Assembly (NCBI GenBank): GCA_018716135.1
Contig: DVKG01000003.1
Location: forward strand, 105,566 to 169,565
DNA length: 64,000 bases
From: Scybalosoma faecavium
GTDB taxonomy: Bacteria > Bacillota > Clostridia > Christensenellales > Christensenellaceae
Reading direction: 5' to 3'
Shown: positions 27,250 through 35,726 of the stretch, one piece after another
Layout: each line of letters begins with the position of its first letter
How positions within the stretch are numbered: the first letter of the stretch is position 1
Notes under the pieces: generated by a model
Told to the model about the DNA's origin: nothing
What the model saw: only the letters and a program-made list of their open reading frames with translations
Databases searched by the model: none
Translations under genes and position numbers: made by a program

Positions 27250-28677
27250 TTAATATCCTACAGAGCGATCTATCACGCTCCCGTCCAGAGCATTCACAGT
27301 CATATAGCTGGTGTCCGGTCTATCATCCCCGCCCGCAGTATCTTCTCCGTTTTTAAATTCAATATCTCCAAAAAAGTCCCAAACGGGTATATAGATTAAT
27401 TCTCCTCTGTCTTTATTAATCAATCGAGCATATCCAATCTCAATCCGATTTATATTCAACACGATAGACTCTGCCTTGTCCGCGCTGTCTTTATCATAAT
27501 AGCTGCTATATTCTATAAGAACCTGCTTTTTGAATGACTCATATGCCTTTTCAAACGAAATCGGATTGTAAAAGCTGCCGTATGCAATTTCTATATTGCT
27601 CTTGTTTATATAATCCATTTGTATTATCCCGGTGTTGTCGTCTACCAGCACTGTCAATCTTTCGTAATCAGGCAAAGCGGCATAAATATCTTCATCCTCA
27701 ATCGCTATGCCGGTAACTTCATACGTCTCTCGCTGCTCCCCTATCTTCTTTGTATAATGAAGCGCGTAAGCGTGATAATCATCCTTTAACACTGCCGATT
27801 CCATGCTTTCTGTCAAATAGGCAATTTTCACAGATGAAAGCGTCATATCATTTATGCCCATTTTCCCCAGTGCATCTTCAGCAATTTGTATCGCTGTCTC
27901 TGCATCAATCTTCAAATCGTCATATTTTGCCTCATCTTGTATCTCTGCATCTTGACAATATGTATGACCATTTGTATTTCTAAACCTCAGTTCGGACGCA
28001 GCGTTTTCTGCATCGGCTTGTGTAATTGTAATTTCCGCTCTTACATCATTCCCCATATCTGCTTCGGCAGTAAAAAACTTGCCGTCATCTTCATCAAATT
28101 TTATTTCTATAGGCTGCTTATCCAAAGATTCCGGAGCTGACTCTGCTTGTTTTTGCAATTCCTGAATTTCATCGTTGAGAATTTCAATTCTCTCGCTCAT
28201 TACCTGTTTAAAATACTCCATGTCGTCAGGAACCGCATATCCCATGTCAGCGCCATAATTTCCGTTGTTAATGTTTTGTTGACATTCGAATATTCTTTTT
28301 TTCTTTGCCAATATCATATTTTCAATTTCTTTTTTAGAATACTCGTCCGCCGGTTTCAGTGCATCCGCTCCGTCAAACAACACGTCCACCGCTTTTTGCA
28401 AATCTATTTCTGAATATGACGCAAAACTCACCTTAGCAGCCGGGAAAGGTTTTTGCAAGTTTGCGTTTACCTGCGCATTTACATTGACATTCACATAGCC
28501 GTTCTCGCTTGAAAAACTGTCTTTAAAACTTTCGGGCGAGCTTAAAGTTTCCGCTTCTGCAAAAGTGTATGAACTATAATCCGTCTTTTGAGCTACAGCC
28601 GCCTCATCCGGCGTCGCTTTGCAAGCAGCGAGAAAAATCATCATCAGCGTCAGCGCAATTATTATTTTTCTATTCAT
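27250..28677 (-). CDS. Lipoprotein of the paralogous array, member 6 (first transcribed)
   Basis: 475 residues, preceded by AAAAGGATGT. The lipobox is IFLAAC followed by KATPD. A charged helical stretch (KKEIENMILAKKKRIFECQQ, then ERIEILNDEIQELQKQ) covers about 115-175. The middle motif is ETAIQIAEDALGKMGIND, then SFEKAYESFKKQV, LIYIPVWDFFG and VNALDGSVIDRSVGY. It is driven by the R3b promoter with a leader of about 280 nt. Function unknown; the array suggests dosage amplification or diversification. Confidence 0.73.
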   Translation of the reverse strand: MNRKIIIALTLMMIFLAACKATPDEAAVAQKTDYSSYTFAEAETLSSPESFKDSFSSENGYVNVNVNAQVNANLQKPFPAAKVSFASYSEIDLQKAVDVLFDGADALKPADEYSKKEIENMILAKKKRIFECQQNINNGNYGADMGYAVPDDMEYFKQVMSERIEILNDEIQELQKQAESAPESLDKQPIEIKFDEDDGKFFTAEADMGNDVRAEITITQADAENAASELRFRNTNGHTYCQDAEIQDEAKYDDLKIDAETAIQIAEDALGKMGINDMTLSSVKIAYLTESMESAVLKDDYHAYALHYTKKIGEQRETYEVTGIAIEDEDIYAALPDYERLTVLVDDNTGIIQMDYINKSNIEIAYGSFYNPISFEKAYESFKKQVLIEYSSYYDKDSADKAESIVLNINRIEIGYARLINKDRGELIYIPVWDFFGDIEFKNGEDTAGGDDRPDTSYMTVNALDGSVIDRSVGY

Positions 28678-28768
28678 TTTTACATCCTTTTGTATTTTTC
28701 ATTTAAAAGCAATGCGATGCACGAGCCGTCTGCGTATGTACAGATATTATCTTTAATAAAATATTACA

Positions 28769-29011
28769 ATTATATATCTATATTTAGATTTATTTATAAA
28801 ACTCAACTCGACATGTATTTCCATAACAGTCAAAAATTTTTCAATAAATATCTTTTTCTCAATATTAATATTATTTTCGGTATGCAGCGCTATATAGGCG
28901 CGTTTATCGCAAAATATTTTCTTTCCTGTATTTTATTTTTCTTTCCTATTGTTTTCAAAATCATTTTAGCATAGTATTGTATATATAGTCAAATATTGTT
29001 TTGTGTACATA
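28769..29011 (-). repeat. Duplicated promoter/leader R3, copy b
   Basis: Partner of 25287-25530. It fills the gap between member 6 and the ferritin gene; apart from this repeat and the ferritin terminator I see nothing else in that gap. Confidence 0.85.
28963..28992 (-). promoter_or_regulatory. Promoter inside R3 copy b
   Basis: On the minus strand TTGACT (28992-28987), 18-bp spacer, TAAAAT (28968-28963). Identical hexamers and spacing to the copy a promoter. Confidence 0.75.
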
Positions 29012-29077
29012 CTTATGTTTTACGATATTTCTCGCTTATCAGTCTTTCGATTACATCCTCGGCCGCATAAGCTCAAA

Positions 29078-29112
29078 TAAAAAAAGAGCTTATACATTTG
29101 AAGTACAAGCCC
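29078..29112 (-). terminator. Terminator of the ferritin gene
   Basis: On the minus strand GGGCTTGTAC, TTCAAAT loop, GTATAAGCTC, followed by a run of T. Confidence 0.85.
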
Positions 29113-29129
29113 ATATTTTTTATCGCGCT

Positions 29130-29639
29130 TCAGCCCAGCGCCAGAGTCGGAGGGGTGTATACGCGCGTTTTCATTTCAGCATCCATCATATAAAGCGACA
29201 TACCGTCTCCAAACAGCTTCATGCGTTTTATTAGATCTGTCGCCGTCGCTTCTTCTTCAGCCTGCTCGGATACAAACCAATCCAAAAACTGCGTTGTTCT
29301 AAAATCCTGCTCCTGCTCCGCCGCGGCGTAAATCTCATTTATCTTTTGTGTCACGAATTTCTCATGCTGCAGCGTGAGAAGCAGCGGCGACGAGAAAGAC
29401 GTGAATTCTCCGCTCGGCTCATCAATTGATTTCAGTGAAATCTCCATTTCATTCTGCTGCATATAATCTATAAACAGCAGAGCATGGTCTCTCTCCTCCT
29501 GCGCCTGTATTCTAAACCAGCTCGCAAATCCGTCCAAACCCTCATCGGCATAGTAAATTGACATTTTAAGATACAGATATGCGGAATAAAACTCTCTGCA
29601 TATCTGCGCATTGAGCAATATCGGCACCCTCCCCTGCAT
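29130..29639 (-). CDS. Ferritin
   Basis: 169 residues, preceded by GAGGTGAT. Non-haem ferritin that oxidises and stores iron as a 24-mer. Ferroxidase ligands are visible: Glu in NAQICREFYSAYLYL, the EERDH motif (Glu and His of the second helix), and EQAEEE near residue 130. The length matches bacterial FtnA. It lies between the lipoprotein block and pdp with its own terminator; no regulator box is obvious upstream. Confidence 0.93.
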   Translation of the reverse strand: MQGRVPILLNAQICREFYSAYLYLKMSIYYADEGLDGFASWFRIQAQEERDHALLFIDYMQQNEMEISLKSIDEPSGEFTSFSSPLLLTLQHEKFVTQKINEIYAAAEQEQDFRTTQFLDWFVSEQAEEEATATDLIKRMKLFGDGMSLYMMDAEMKTRVYTPPTLALG

Positions 29640-29700
29640 AAACCAATCACCTCACATATATGTTTTAGCAATAATATATGCAGTTTAGTCTATTTTTATT

Positions 29701-31029
29701 CTATTTTTTAAAATAACTTACGCCGTCTGCGTTTACTCTTGCATAAATGCGGCTTATGCTCTCAGGTTTATTTTGAGACAACTCAAAAGCGTTTTTAAAA
29801 ACATTTTCACCCTCACGAAGCTTTTCTTCATCAGGCGCATACAGCTCGGCAATAGTCTCGCCGCTTTCCACCCTGTCTCCAAAGCTTTTTTTAAGTATAA
29901 TTCCGGCGGAATAATCCAATCGGTCTTCTTTTGACAATCTGCCTGCGCCCAGTTTGACCGATGAATCTCCTATTACACGCGCATCCATCACTGCAATGTA
30001 CCCGCCGTGCTCCGCTATCACATCCTTTCTGCATTTCGCCTTTGCGAACATGCCTGTGTCGTCCACATATCGAACGTCTCCGCCCTGCGCCGCGACAATA
30101 CTGCGCAGCTTATCCAACGCCGCGCCTGATTCCAGCGTATGCCGAGCCAGAGCCGTACATTCAGCATAGGTACCCTTGCCCGCCATCTCCAGAATAGCTG
30201 CGGACAAGGCTATGCACACATTTTCCAAATCCTTTGCGCCTTCGCCTTTTAATACCTTTATGCTCTCCTGCACCTCCAGGGCATTGCCCACTGCATATCC
30301 TAACGGTACATTCATATCCGTGATAAGAGCCGCCGTCTGCCTGCCCGCCCGCGTTCCTATCCGCACCATTTCCTCAGCCAGCTCAAGCGCCTTTTCTTTC
30401 GTCTGCATAAACGCTCCGCGCCCGTATTTTACATCTAATAATATTATATCTGCGCCTGACGCAAGTTTCTTGCTCATTATGGACGAGGCTATCAGCGGAA
30501 TGCTGTCCACTGTCGCAGTTACGTCTCGTAAAGCGTAAAGCTTTTTATCCGCAGGCGCAAGCTCCAGCGACTGACCCAGTATGCACGCGCCTACCTCATC
30601 CATGTTTTTCACGAACTGCTCATGAGAAAGCGCTGTGTTGAACCCCGGGATAGATTCCAGCTTATCTATAGTGCCTCCCGTATGACCCAGCCCCCGCCCG
30701 CTCATCTTAGGGACTTTCACTCCGCACGCCGCGACGATGGGCACTACCGCCAGAGTCGTCTTGTCTCCCACGCCGCCCGTGCTGTGCTTATCCGCTTTTT
30801 TACCCGGAATAAAGCTCAAATCCATAACATCGCCGGAGTGAGCCATCTCAAGCGTCAGCGTCTGAGTCTCTCTTTCCGTCATTCCTTGAAAGCATATAGC
30901 CATGAGCAGAGCCGCCGTCTGATAATCAGGTATGCTTCCGTCCGTAACGCCTTTAACTACAAAGCGGATTTCTTCATCCGTCAGCTCCATTCCGTTTTTC
31001 TTCTTATATATTATATCGTATGCGTGCAT
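29701..31029 (-). CDS. pdp: Pyrimidine-nucleoside phosphorylase
   Basis: 442 residues from the ATG at 31029; a TTG at 31050 would add seven residues. Phosphorolyses thymidine, uridine and deoxyuridine. The family signature KHSTGGVGDKTTLAVVP and the later SGRGLGHTGGTIDKLESIPG are intact, as is the C-terminal pyrimidine nucleoside phosphorylase domain. It is the last gene of the deoC-deoB-cdd-luxS-pdp run, close behind luxS. Whether it is the thymidine-specific DeoA or the broader Pdp cannot be settled by eye; Bacillota usually carry Pdp. Confidence 0.92.
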   Translation of the reverse strand: MHAYDIIYKKKNGMELTDEEIRFVVKGVTDGSIPDYQTAALLMAICFQGMTERETQTLTLEMAHSGDVMDLSFIPGKKADKHSTGGVGDKTTLAVVPIVAACGVKVPKMSGRGLGHTGGTIDKLESIPGFNTALSHEQFVKNMDEVGACILGQSLELAPADKKLYALRDVTATVDSIPLIASSIMSKKLASGADIILLDVKYGRGAFMQTKEKALELAEEMVRIGTRAGRQTAALITDMNVPLGYAVGNALEVQESIKVLKGEGAKDLENVCIALSAAILEMAGKGTYAECTALARHTLESGAALDKLRSIVAAQGGDVRYVDDTGMFAKAKCRKDVIAEHGGYIAVMDARVIGDSSVKLGAGRLSKEDRLDYSAGIILKKSFGDRVESGETIAELYAPDEEKLREGENVFKNAFELSQNKPESISRIYARVNADGVSYFKK

Positions 31030-31046
31030 AACCCTGTCATCCTCTG

Positions 31047-31502
31047 TCAATAACTCATTTTATCCGTCGTCCAATCGGACAGCACCTTCAGCATATCCAG
31101 CGCTACAGCTTTAGCTCCGTCAAGGTCGTGTTCAAGATAATTCCCGCATTCCTGTCTCTTGCTCCCGGGTATCTCTCCTTCAAATTCCGCTATAAACGCA
31201 AAACTCTCTTTAACCAGCTTCAAAGCGGATTCCTTGCTTACACTGTCCCTCAGCAGCATGTAAAAGCCCGTCCTGCATCCCATAGGTCCTATGTAAATCA
31301 CTCCGTCTGCAAACTCTCCGTTTCTGGCATAGGTAGCAAAAAGATGCTCAAATGTATGCAAGGCGGCGTTTGACACATAGTCTCCTCTGTTCGGTCTCTT
31401 CATTCTTATGTCATACGTGACCACATCGCCGTCTATACGTGAGACATACATGCCTTTTTGCAGTTTATCATGATCTATACTAAAGCTTGCTATCCTTTTC
31501 AT
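31047..31502 (-). CDS. luxS: S-ribosylhomocysteine lyase
   Basis: 151 residues from the ATG at 31502 (GAGGAA ahead). Splits S-ribosylhomocysteine to homocysteine and the AI-2 precursor DPD. The metal ligands are visible in HTFEH and in the C-terminal KRQECGNYLEHDLDGAK, and the catalytic Cys in GPMGCRTGFY. It sits inside a nucleoside salvage operon, and its ribosome binding site is 20-30 bp from the end of the IS605-type insertion. No Pfs/MTA nucleosidase gene is in the window. Confidence 0.95.
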   Translation of the reverse strand: MKRIASFSIDHDKLQKGMYVSRIDGDVVTYDIRMKRPNRGDYVSNAALHTFEHLFATYARNGEFADGVIYIGPMGCRTGFYMLLRDSVSKESALKLVKESFAFIAEFEGEIPGSKRQECGNYLEHDLDGAKAVALDMLKVLSDWTTDKMSY

Positions 31503-31638
31503 TATAATATTCCTCGTAAATTCCAATTTGTGAACTACCCATTGTCTAAAGCCAATGGGCTTCCTGCTTCATCGACCTCGTAACCTACTATCTCCACAGG
31601 CGTTAATTCGGGCAGTCCCTGCCCTATATATGCTTCTT

Positions 31639-32742
31639 TTATGCTATTTGTCTTAATCCTTCTACCAGTATATTTTTTGCGGCATTAATATCTCTATCAT
31701 GTTTTGTGCCACAGACAGGGCATTCCCACTCTCTTACTGACAAATCCTTAGTTTCTGCATTTTGATACCCACAAACGAAGCATAACTGACTGCTTGCATA
31801 AAATGTGTCTATTTTGACATATTCCCTGCCATTCCATTTTGACTTATATTCCAACTGCCTTGTAAGCTCATACCATGACACATCGTTTATGGATTTTGCC
31901 AGATGATGATTCTTTACCATGTTTTTTATCTGCAAATTTTCCGAAACTATTACTTGGTTTTCGCTAACAATTTCGTGTGAAATCTTATGCAGATAATCTT
32001 TTCTGGTATTTGTTATCTTCTCATGGCATAATGCTATTTCTTTTTTCTTCTTCCGGTAATTGCTGCCGCCTTTTTCCTTGTGTGCCAGTTGCCTTTGCAG
32101 TCTTGACAGTTTTTTCTCGTACTTCTTTATTGTCTTTGGATTTTCGTACTTTCTCCCATCCGATGTAATGCATAAATCCTTAATCCCTAAATCCAGACCT
32201 ATATTTTGATTTCTGTGCGGTAATTCTTCATGTTCTGTTTCTATCAGCATCGATACGTAGTATTTTCCACTTAGAACCTGACTTATTGTAGCTGATTTTA
32301 TTTGACCACGAAACTCTCTGTGTAGTTTTGCTTTTACTCCTTTTAATTTTGGCAGCTTTATTTTCCCATTCTCAAAATCTACAGCTATATTTCCATTCGT
32401 GAAGTTGGTTGTATATGATTTATGGTTATCATGCTTACTCTTAAATTTCGGATACCCGGCGTGCTCCCTGAAAAACTTCTGATAGGCAGAATCCATGTTG
32501 TAAATTGCTTTTGTCAGGGCAAATTTATCCACTTCCCTCAGCCATTCATATGTTTTCTTTAATTCCCTGTTGCAGTAATTGTTACAGTCGGTTTTACTGA
32601 CAGATTTTTTCTCCTGCTCATAAGCTTCTTTCCGATATGCCAGAGCTTGATTATAAACAAAGCGACAACAGCCGAATGTTTTCGCAATCTGTGTTTTCTG
32701 CTCATTATTCGGATAAATCCTGTATTTATATGCTTTTAACAT
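31639..32742 (-). CDS. tnpB: TnpB, RNA-guided nuclease of the IS605-type element
   Basis: 367 residues, a normal length. The RuvC-like catalytic triad is intact: D184 (GLDLGIKD), E268 (VSENLQIKN) and D351 (DRDINAAKN). The zinc finger has C321-x2-C324 and C341-x2-C344. In this family TnpB uses a reRNA from the element's right end, with a guide taken from the flanking DNA. Here that would be the cdd-luxS spacer just below 31530. Seems functional. Confidence 0.93.
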   Translation of the reverse strand: MLKAYKYRIYPNNEQKTQIAKTFGCCRFVYNQALAYRKEAYEQEKKSVSKTDCNNYCNRELKKTYEWLREVDKFALTKAIYNMDSAYQKFFREHAGYPKFKSKHDNHKSYTTNFTNGNIAVDFENGKIKLPKLKGVKAKLHREFRGQIKSATISQVLSGKYYVSMLIETEHEELPHRNQNIGLDLGIKDLCITSDGRKYENPKTIKKYEKKLSRLQRQLAHKEKGGSNYRKKKKEIALCHEKITNTRKDYLHKISHEIVSENQVIVSENLQIKNMVKNHHLAKSINDVSWYELTRQLEYKSKWNGREYVKIDTFYASSQLCFVCGYQNAETKDLSVREWECPVCGTKHDRDINAAKNILVEGLRQIA

Positions 32743-32760
32743 TTGCTGTCACCACCTTTT

Positions 32761-33183
32761 TTAGCCCTGGTTTTCTATGTATTTACGCGGCATTTCTTCC
32801 GAAACATTTCCTACGCTACAGGCAAAATACCCATCTGCCCAGAAAGTGTGCTCCTTCCAGAAATGCTTCTTGAGATAGTTTGGATATCTCTCACAAATAT
32901 GATATGTCGTATAGCTTTTCATCAGATTTACGATTTTGCTAACAGACATCGTTGATTTCGTTTCTATCATGTAATGGATATGGTCTTTATCCGTCTCCAT
33001 ATATCTGATAATGACTTTGTGTTTTTGACATATCTCGTAAGCAAGCTGTTTTATATCGTCTGCTATCTGTTTTGATATCAGCAGTTTCTTTCTATATTTG
33101 CATACGAAGATAATATGGTACTGTAACAAATATTTGTGCCTGTTTTTCGATTTCCATGTTACCGCAACGTAAGTATAGCACAA
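32761..33183 (-). CDS. tnpA: TnpA, Y1 HUH transposase
   Basis: About 140 residues. The HUH motif is H68-I69-H70 in KDHIHYMIE, and the catalytic Tyr is Y119 in WADGYF. The typical WKSKNRHKYLLQYHIIFVCK start of the family is present. The annotated start is a TTG, as no in-frame ATG precedes the conserved core. It catalyses single-strand excision and insertion through the two end hairpins. Confidence 0.92.
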   Translation of the reverse strand: MCYTYVAVTWKSKNRHKYLLQYHIIFVCKYRKKLLISKQIADDIKQLAYEICQKHKVIIRYMETDKDHIHYMIETKSTMSVSKIVNLMKSYTTYHICERYPNYLKKHFWKEHTFWADGYFACSVGNVSEEMPRKYIENQG

Positions 33184-33245
33184 ATCGCTACTTTTGGCTA
33201 CCTTAACCCACCGTCTAAAGCCAGTGGGATTGCGGTAGCATTATT

Positions 33246-33641
33246 TCAAAGCCCAAACGCCGCCGGGAGCAGCTCTGCGAGAGTGCGCACAGAGCCATCG
33301 GCAAATACAATCTCAAAGTCCTCGCCGCAAAACTCAGACATTACCTGTCTGCATACTCCGCAAGGCGACACTCCGCCCCGTATCTCCCCGTCAGCCGCGC
33401 CTCCTACGACAGCTATCGCCCTGAAGCTTCTTTCTCCATCGCATATCGCCCGAGCGAACGCTCCGCGCTCTGCGCATATAGTCGGCGAAAACGCTCCGTT
33501 TTCTACATTGCATCCGAGGTAGACCTTGCCGCTCTCTCCCAGCAGGGCCGCCCCGACGGCAAAATGTGAATATGGCGTATACGCATTCTCTCTCGCTCTC
33601 TTCGCCTCAGCAATGAGCATCCGCGCCGTATTCTCTGTCAT
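33246..33641 (-). CDS. cdd: Cytidine deaminase
   Basis: 131 residues. Deaminates cytidine and deoxycytidine to uridine forms that pdp can cleave. Zinc and catalytic motifs CAERGA and PCGVCRQV are intact, as is the substrate motif YSHFAVGAALL. Its ATG overlaps the deoB stop (ATGA), so the two are translationally coupled. The IS605-type element begins within a few bases of its TGA. Confidence 0.95.
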   Translation of the reverse strand: MTENTARMLIAEAKRARENAYTPYSHFAVGAALLGESGKVYLGCNVENGAFSPTICAERGAFARAICDGERSFRAIAVVGGAADGEIRGGVSPCGVCRQVMSEFCGEDFEIVFADGSVRTLAELLPAAFGL

Positions 33642-34819
33642 TTCTGTCCATCCTTATACAGCAGCGGCGCAAAGCTTCTTCCGTCTATCTCAGATTTCAC
33701 TCCGAGCAGCTCGAGCACCGTCGCGCCTATGTCTGCGAAGCTCTCTCTCGTATGCAAATTGACTCCTCCCAGCAGAGACTGAGAATATATAAGCATCGGC
33801 ACATATTCTCTCGTATGATCCGTCCCCGCCGCGCAAGGGTCGCACCCATGATCCGCCGTGATTATAAGTGCATCGTTCTCGCGCATCTGTTCTATAAAGC
33901 AGGGCAGCCATGCATCAAACTCGCTGAGCGCAGCCGCGTATCCCTGAACGTTTCGCCTATGACCATACAACATATCAAAGTCTACCAGATTGGCAAAGCA
34001 AATCCCCTTAAAATCCATCTGTACCACATCCAGCAGACGCTTCATGCCGTCAATGTTGCCATAGGTTTTATAGCTGTGCGTTATCCCGTCTCCGGCAAAG
34101 ATATCTGATATTTTCCCGATTCCTATGCAGTCCATGCCTGCCGACGCCAAGGCTCTGAGAGCCGTATTTCCCGGCGGCGTCAAAGAATAATCGTGCCTGT
34201 TTGCCGTGCGGATAAAATCCGGATATTCTCCCGCATAAGGGCGCGCTATTACTCTGCCCACGCCGTGCTCTCCCTGAAGCAGATTTCTCGCTATTTCACA
34301 GCAGCGATACAATTCATCCAGACCTATATATTTTTCATGAGCCGCCACTTGGAATACACTGTCCGCAGACGTGTAAACTATAAGCGCGCCTGTCCTTATC
34401 TGCTCCTGACCGTAATCTTTTATCACCTGCGTTCCGGAATATGGTTTGTTACATATAACTTCGCGGCCCGTAAGTCTGGAAAACTCCTCTATGACTTCGT
34501 CGGGGAATCCGTCCGGATATGTCGGCATAGGCTTGTGAGATATCAAGCCCGCTATTTCCCAATGCCCGACGGTCGTATCTTTCGCCATGGACGCCTCTCG
34601 CATTCTCGCGAAGCTGCCTTTCGGGTTTTCCGCCGCCTTTCTCTCTCCCGTTTCATCTATATTGTAAAGCCCGAGCGCCGTCATATTCGGCACGTCGAGA
34701 GCATCGCTTCCGGAAACGCTTTTTAAAGTGTTAACCGTTTCTGCATCGCCGAACATCTCGCAATCAGGCTCTGCCCCTATTCCGAAGCTGTCCAGAACTA
34801 TCAAAAAAACTCTATCCAT
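33638..34819 (-). CDS. deoB: Phosphopentomutase
   Basis: 393 residues, full length. Interconverts (deoxy)ribose 1-phosphate and 5-phosphate, linking nucleoside phosphorylase to DeoC. N-terminal metal site VLDSFGIGAEPD, phosphorylated threonine region MAKDTTVGHWE, and C-terminal metal site ITADHGCDP are visible. It is 27 bp downstream of deoC and coupled to cdd. Confidence 0.95.
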   Translation of the reverse strand: MDRVFLIVLDSFGIGAEPDCEMFGDAETVNTLKSVSGSDALDVPNMTALGLYNIDETGERKAAENPKGSFARMREASMAKDTTVGHWEIAGLISHKPMPTYPDGFPDEVIEEFSRLTGREVICNKPYSGTQVIKDYGQEQIRTGALIVYTSADSVFQVAAHEKYIGLDELYRCCEIARNLLQGEHGVGRVIARPYAGEYPDFIRTANRHDYSLTPPGNTALRALASAGMDCIGIGKISDIFAGDGITHSYKTYGNIDGMKRLLDVVQMDFKGICFANLVDFDMLYGHRRNVQGYAAALSEFDAWLPCFIEQMRENDALIITADHGCDPCAAGTDHTREYVPMLIYSQSLLGGVNLHTRESFADIGATVLELLGVKSEIDGRSFAPLLYKDGQK

Positions 34820-34846
34820 GATAAAATTCCTTTCTTAAATTTAAAA

Positions 34847-35509
34847 TTATATCTGTTTATTTTGCTGCAAAAATGCCGGAATAATCCTGCTCGACCCTAT
34901 TCTGGAACAGCCCGCCTTTATAAATTCCTCAGCCTGTTCCAATGTCGCTATTCCGCCTGCCGCCTTTATCTTTACGCCGCTATGCACATTTTGCGCTATC
35001 AGCCTGACGTCTTTGATAAGCGCGCCGCCCGAAGCGAAGCCCGTCGAAGTCTTTACATAATCAGCTCCCGCGTCGCATACGAGCTGAGCCGCGGCAGCTT
35101 TTTCCTCATCAGTCAAAGCGCAAGTCTCTATTATGACTTTGAGCACGCGGCCTTCTATCGCACGCTTCACGCTCTCAATCTCCCTGAGAACATATTCGCT
35201 CATTCCCTGCTTCAAAGCCGCATAATTCAGCACCATGTCTATCTCGTCCGCTCCGTTCGCAGCCGCTTCCGCCGCTTCCTCCGCCTTTATACGCGGTGTG
35301 CTCTGTCCCGACGGAAATCCCACAACTGTACATATGCACGCTCTATCGCCTATATAATCCCGCGCTGCTTTTACATACCATGGAGATATGCACGCGCTCG
35401 CAGCTCCGCATGTTGCCGTCTCGTCTAAAACTTTACAGACGGCTTCGAAAGGCGCGTCCGGCTTTAGCAGCGTATGATCTATCATGCTTATTATTTTTTC
35501 TGTATTCAT
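34847..35509 (-). CDS. deoC: Deoxyribose-phosphate aldolase
   Basis: 220 residues. Cleaves deoxyribose 5-phosphate to glyceraldehyde 3-phosphate and acetaldehyde. The start IDHTLLKPDA, the Schiff-base lysine in YVKTSTGF and the second lysine in VKIKAAGGI are intact. It is the first gene of the operon, downstream of a consensus promoter at 35548-35576. Confidence 0.96.
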   Translation of the reverse strand: MNTEKIISMIDHTLLKPDAPFEAVCKVLDETATCGAASACISPWYVKAARDYIGDRACICTVVGFPSGQSTPRIKAEEAAEAAANGADEIDMVLNYAALKQGMSEYVLREIESVKRAIEGRVLKVIIETCALTDEEKAAAAQLVCDAGADYVKTSTGFASGGALIKDVRLIAQNVHSGVKIKAAGGIATLEQAEEFIKAGCSRIGSSRIIPAFLQQNKQI

Positions 35510-35547
35510 ATTTTGCTTACAGCTTCTTCCTTTCCTGAGTTAATATA

Positions 35548-35576
35548 ATTTAAGCACTAATCAACTAAGCTGTCAA
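35548..35576 (-). promoter_or_regulatory. Promoter of the deoC-deoB-cdd-luxS-pdp operon
   Basis: On the minus strand TTGACA (35576-35571), 17-bp spacer, TTAAAT (35553-35548). Confidence 0.75.
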
Positions 35577-35641
35577 TAGATTTGTTGCAAAATGTTACAA
35601 TCTCCATATTTCTTTTGCATTATTTTTTATAGATATACAGA

Positions 35642-35682
35642 AGCAGAGCCGGTTTGCTCAGCAAACCGGCTCCGCCCCGAAG
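35642..35682. terminator. Hairpin after the Amt-PII gene
   Basis: GAGCCGGTTTGC, 3-nt loop, GCAAACCGGCTC: a 12-bp perfect stem. The T tract after it on the minus strand is poor (TGCTTCTGT), so termination may be inefficient or factor-dependent. Confidence 0.6.
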
Positions 35683-35726
35683 AGATTGAGTTATATAGTT
35701 GGAACTAGCAAATTTATTTACAGGCT

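Larger units (their letters stand above)
31530..33244 (-). mobile_element. IS200/IS605-family insertion element
   Basis: Carries tnpA and tnpB in the same orientation. Subterminal hairpins are near-identical: 31538-31559 (CCCATTGTCTAAAGCCAATGGG) at the right end and 33207-33228 (CCCACCGTCTAAAGCCAGTGGG) at the left end. The right tip reads TTCAC on the minus strand, as in many family members. The left tip lies just past the cdd stop codon; the exact base is uncertain. Single-strand transposition leaves no target duplication, and none is seen. The insertion separates cdd from luxS. Confidence 0.85.

Noticed and set aside
23219..28992. CRISPR array suggested by repeated palindromes
   Set aside because: The repeats are not regularly spaced, have no spacer units of similar size, and no cas genes are present.
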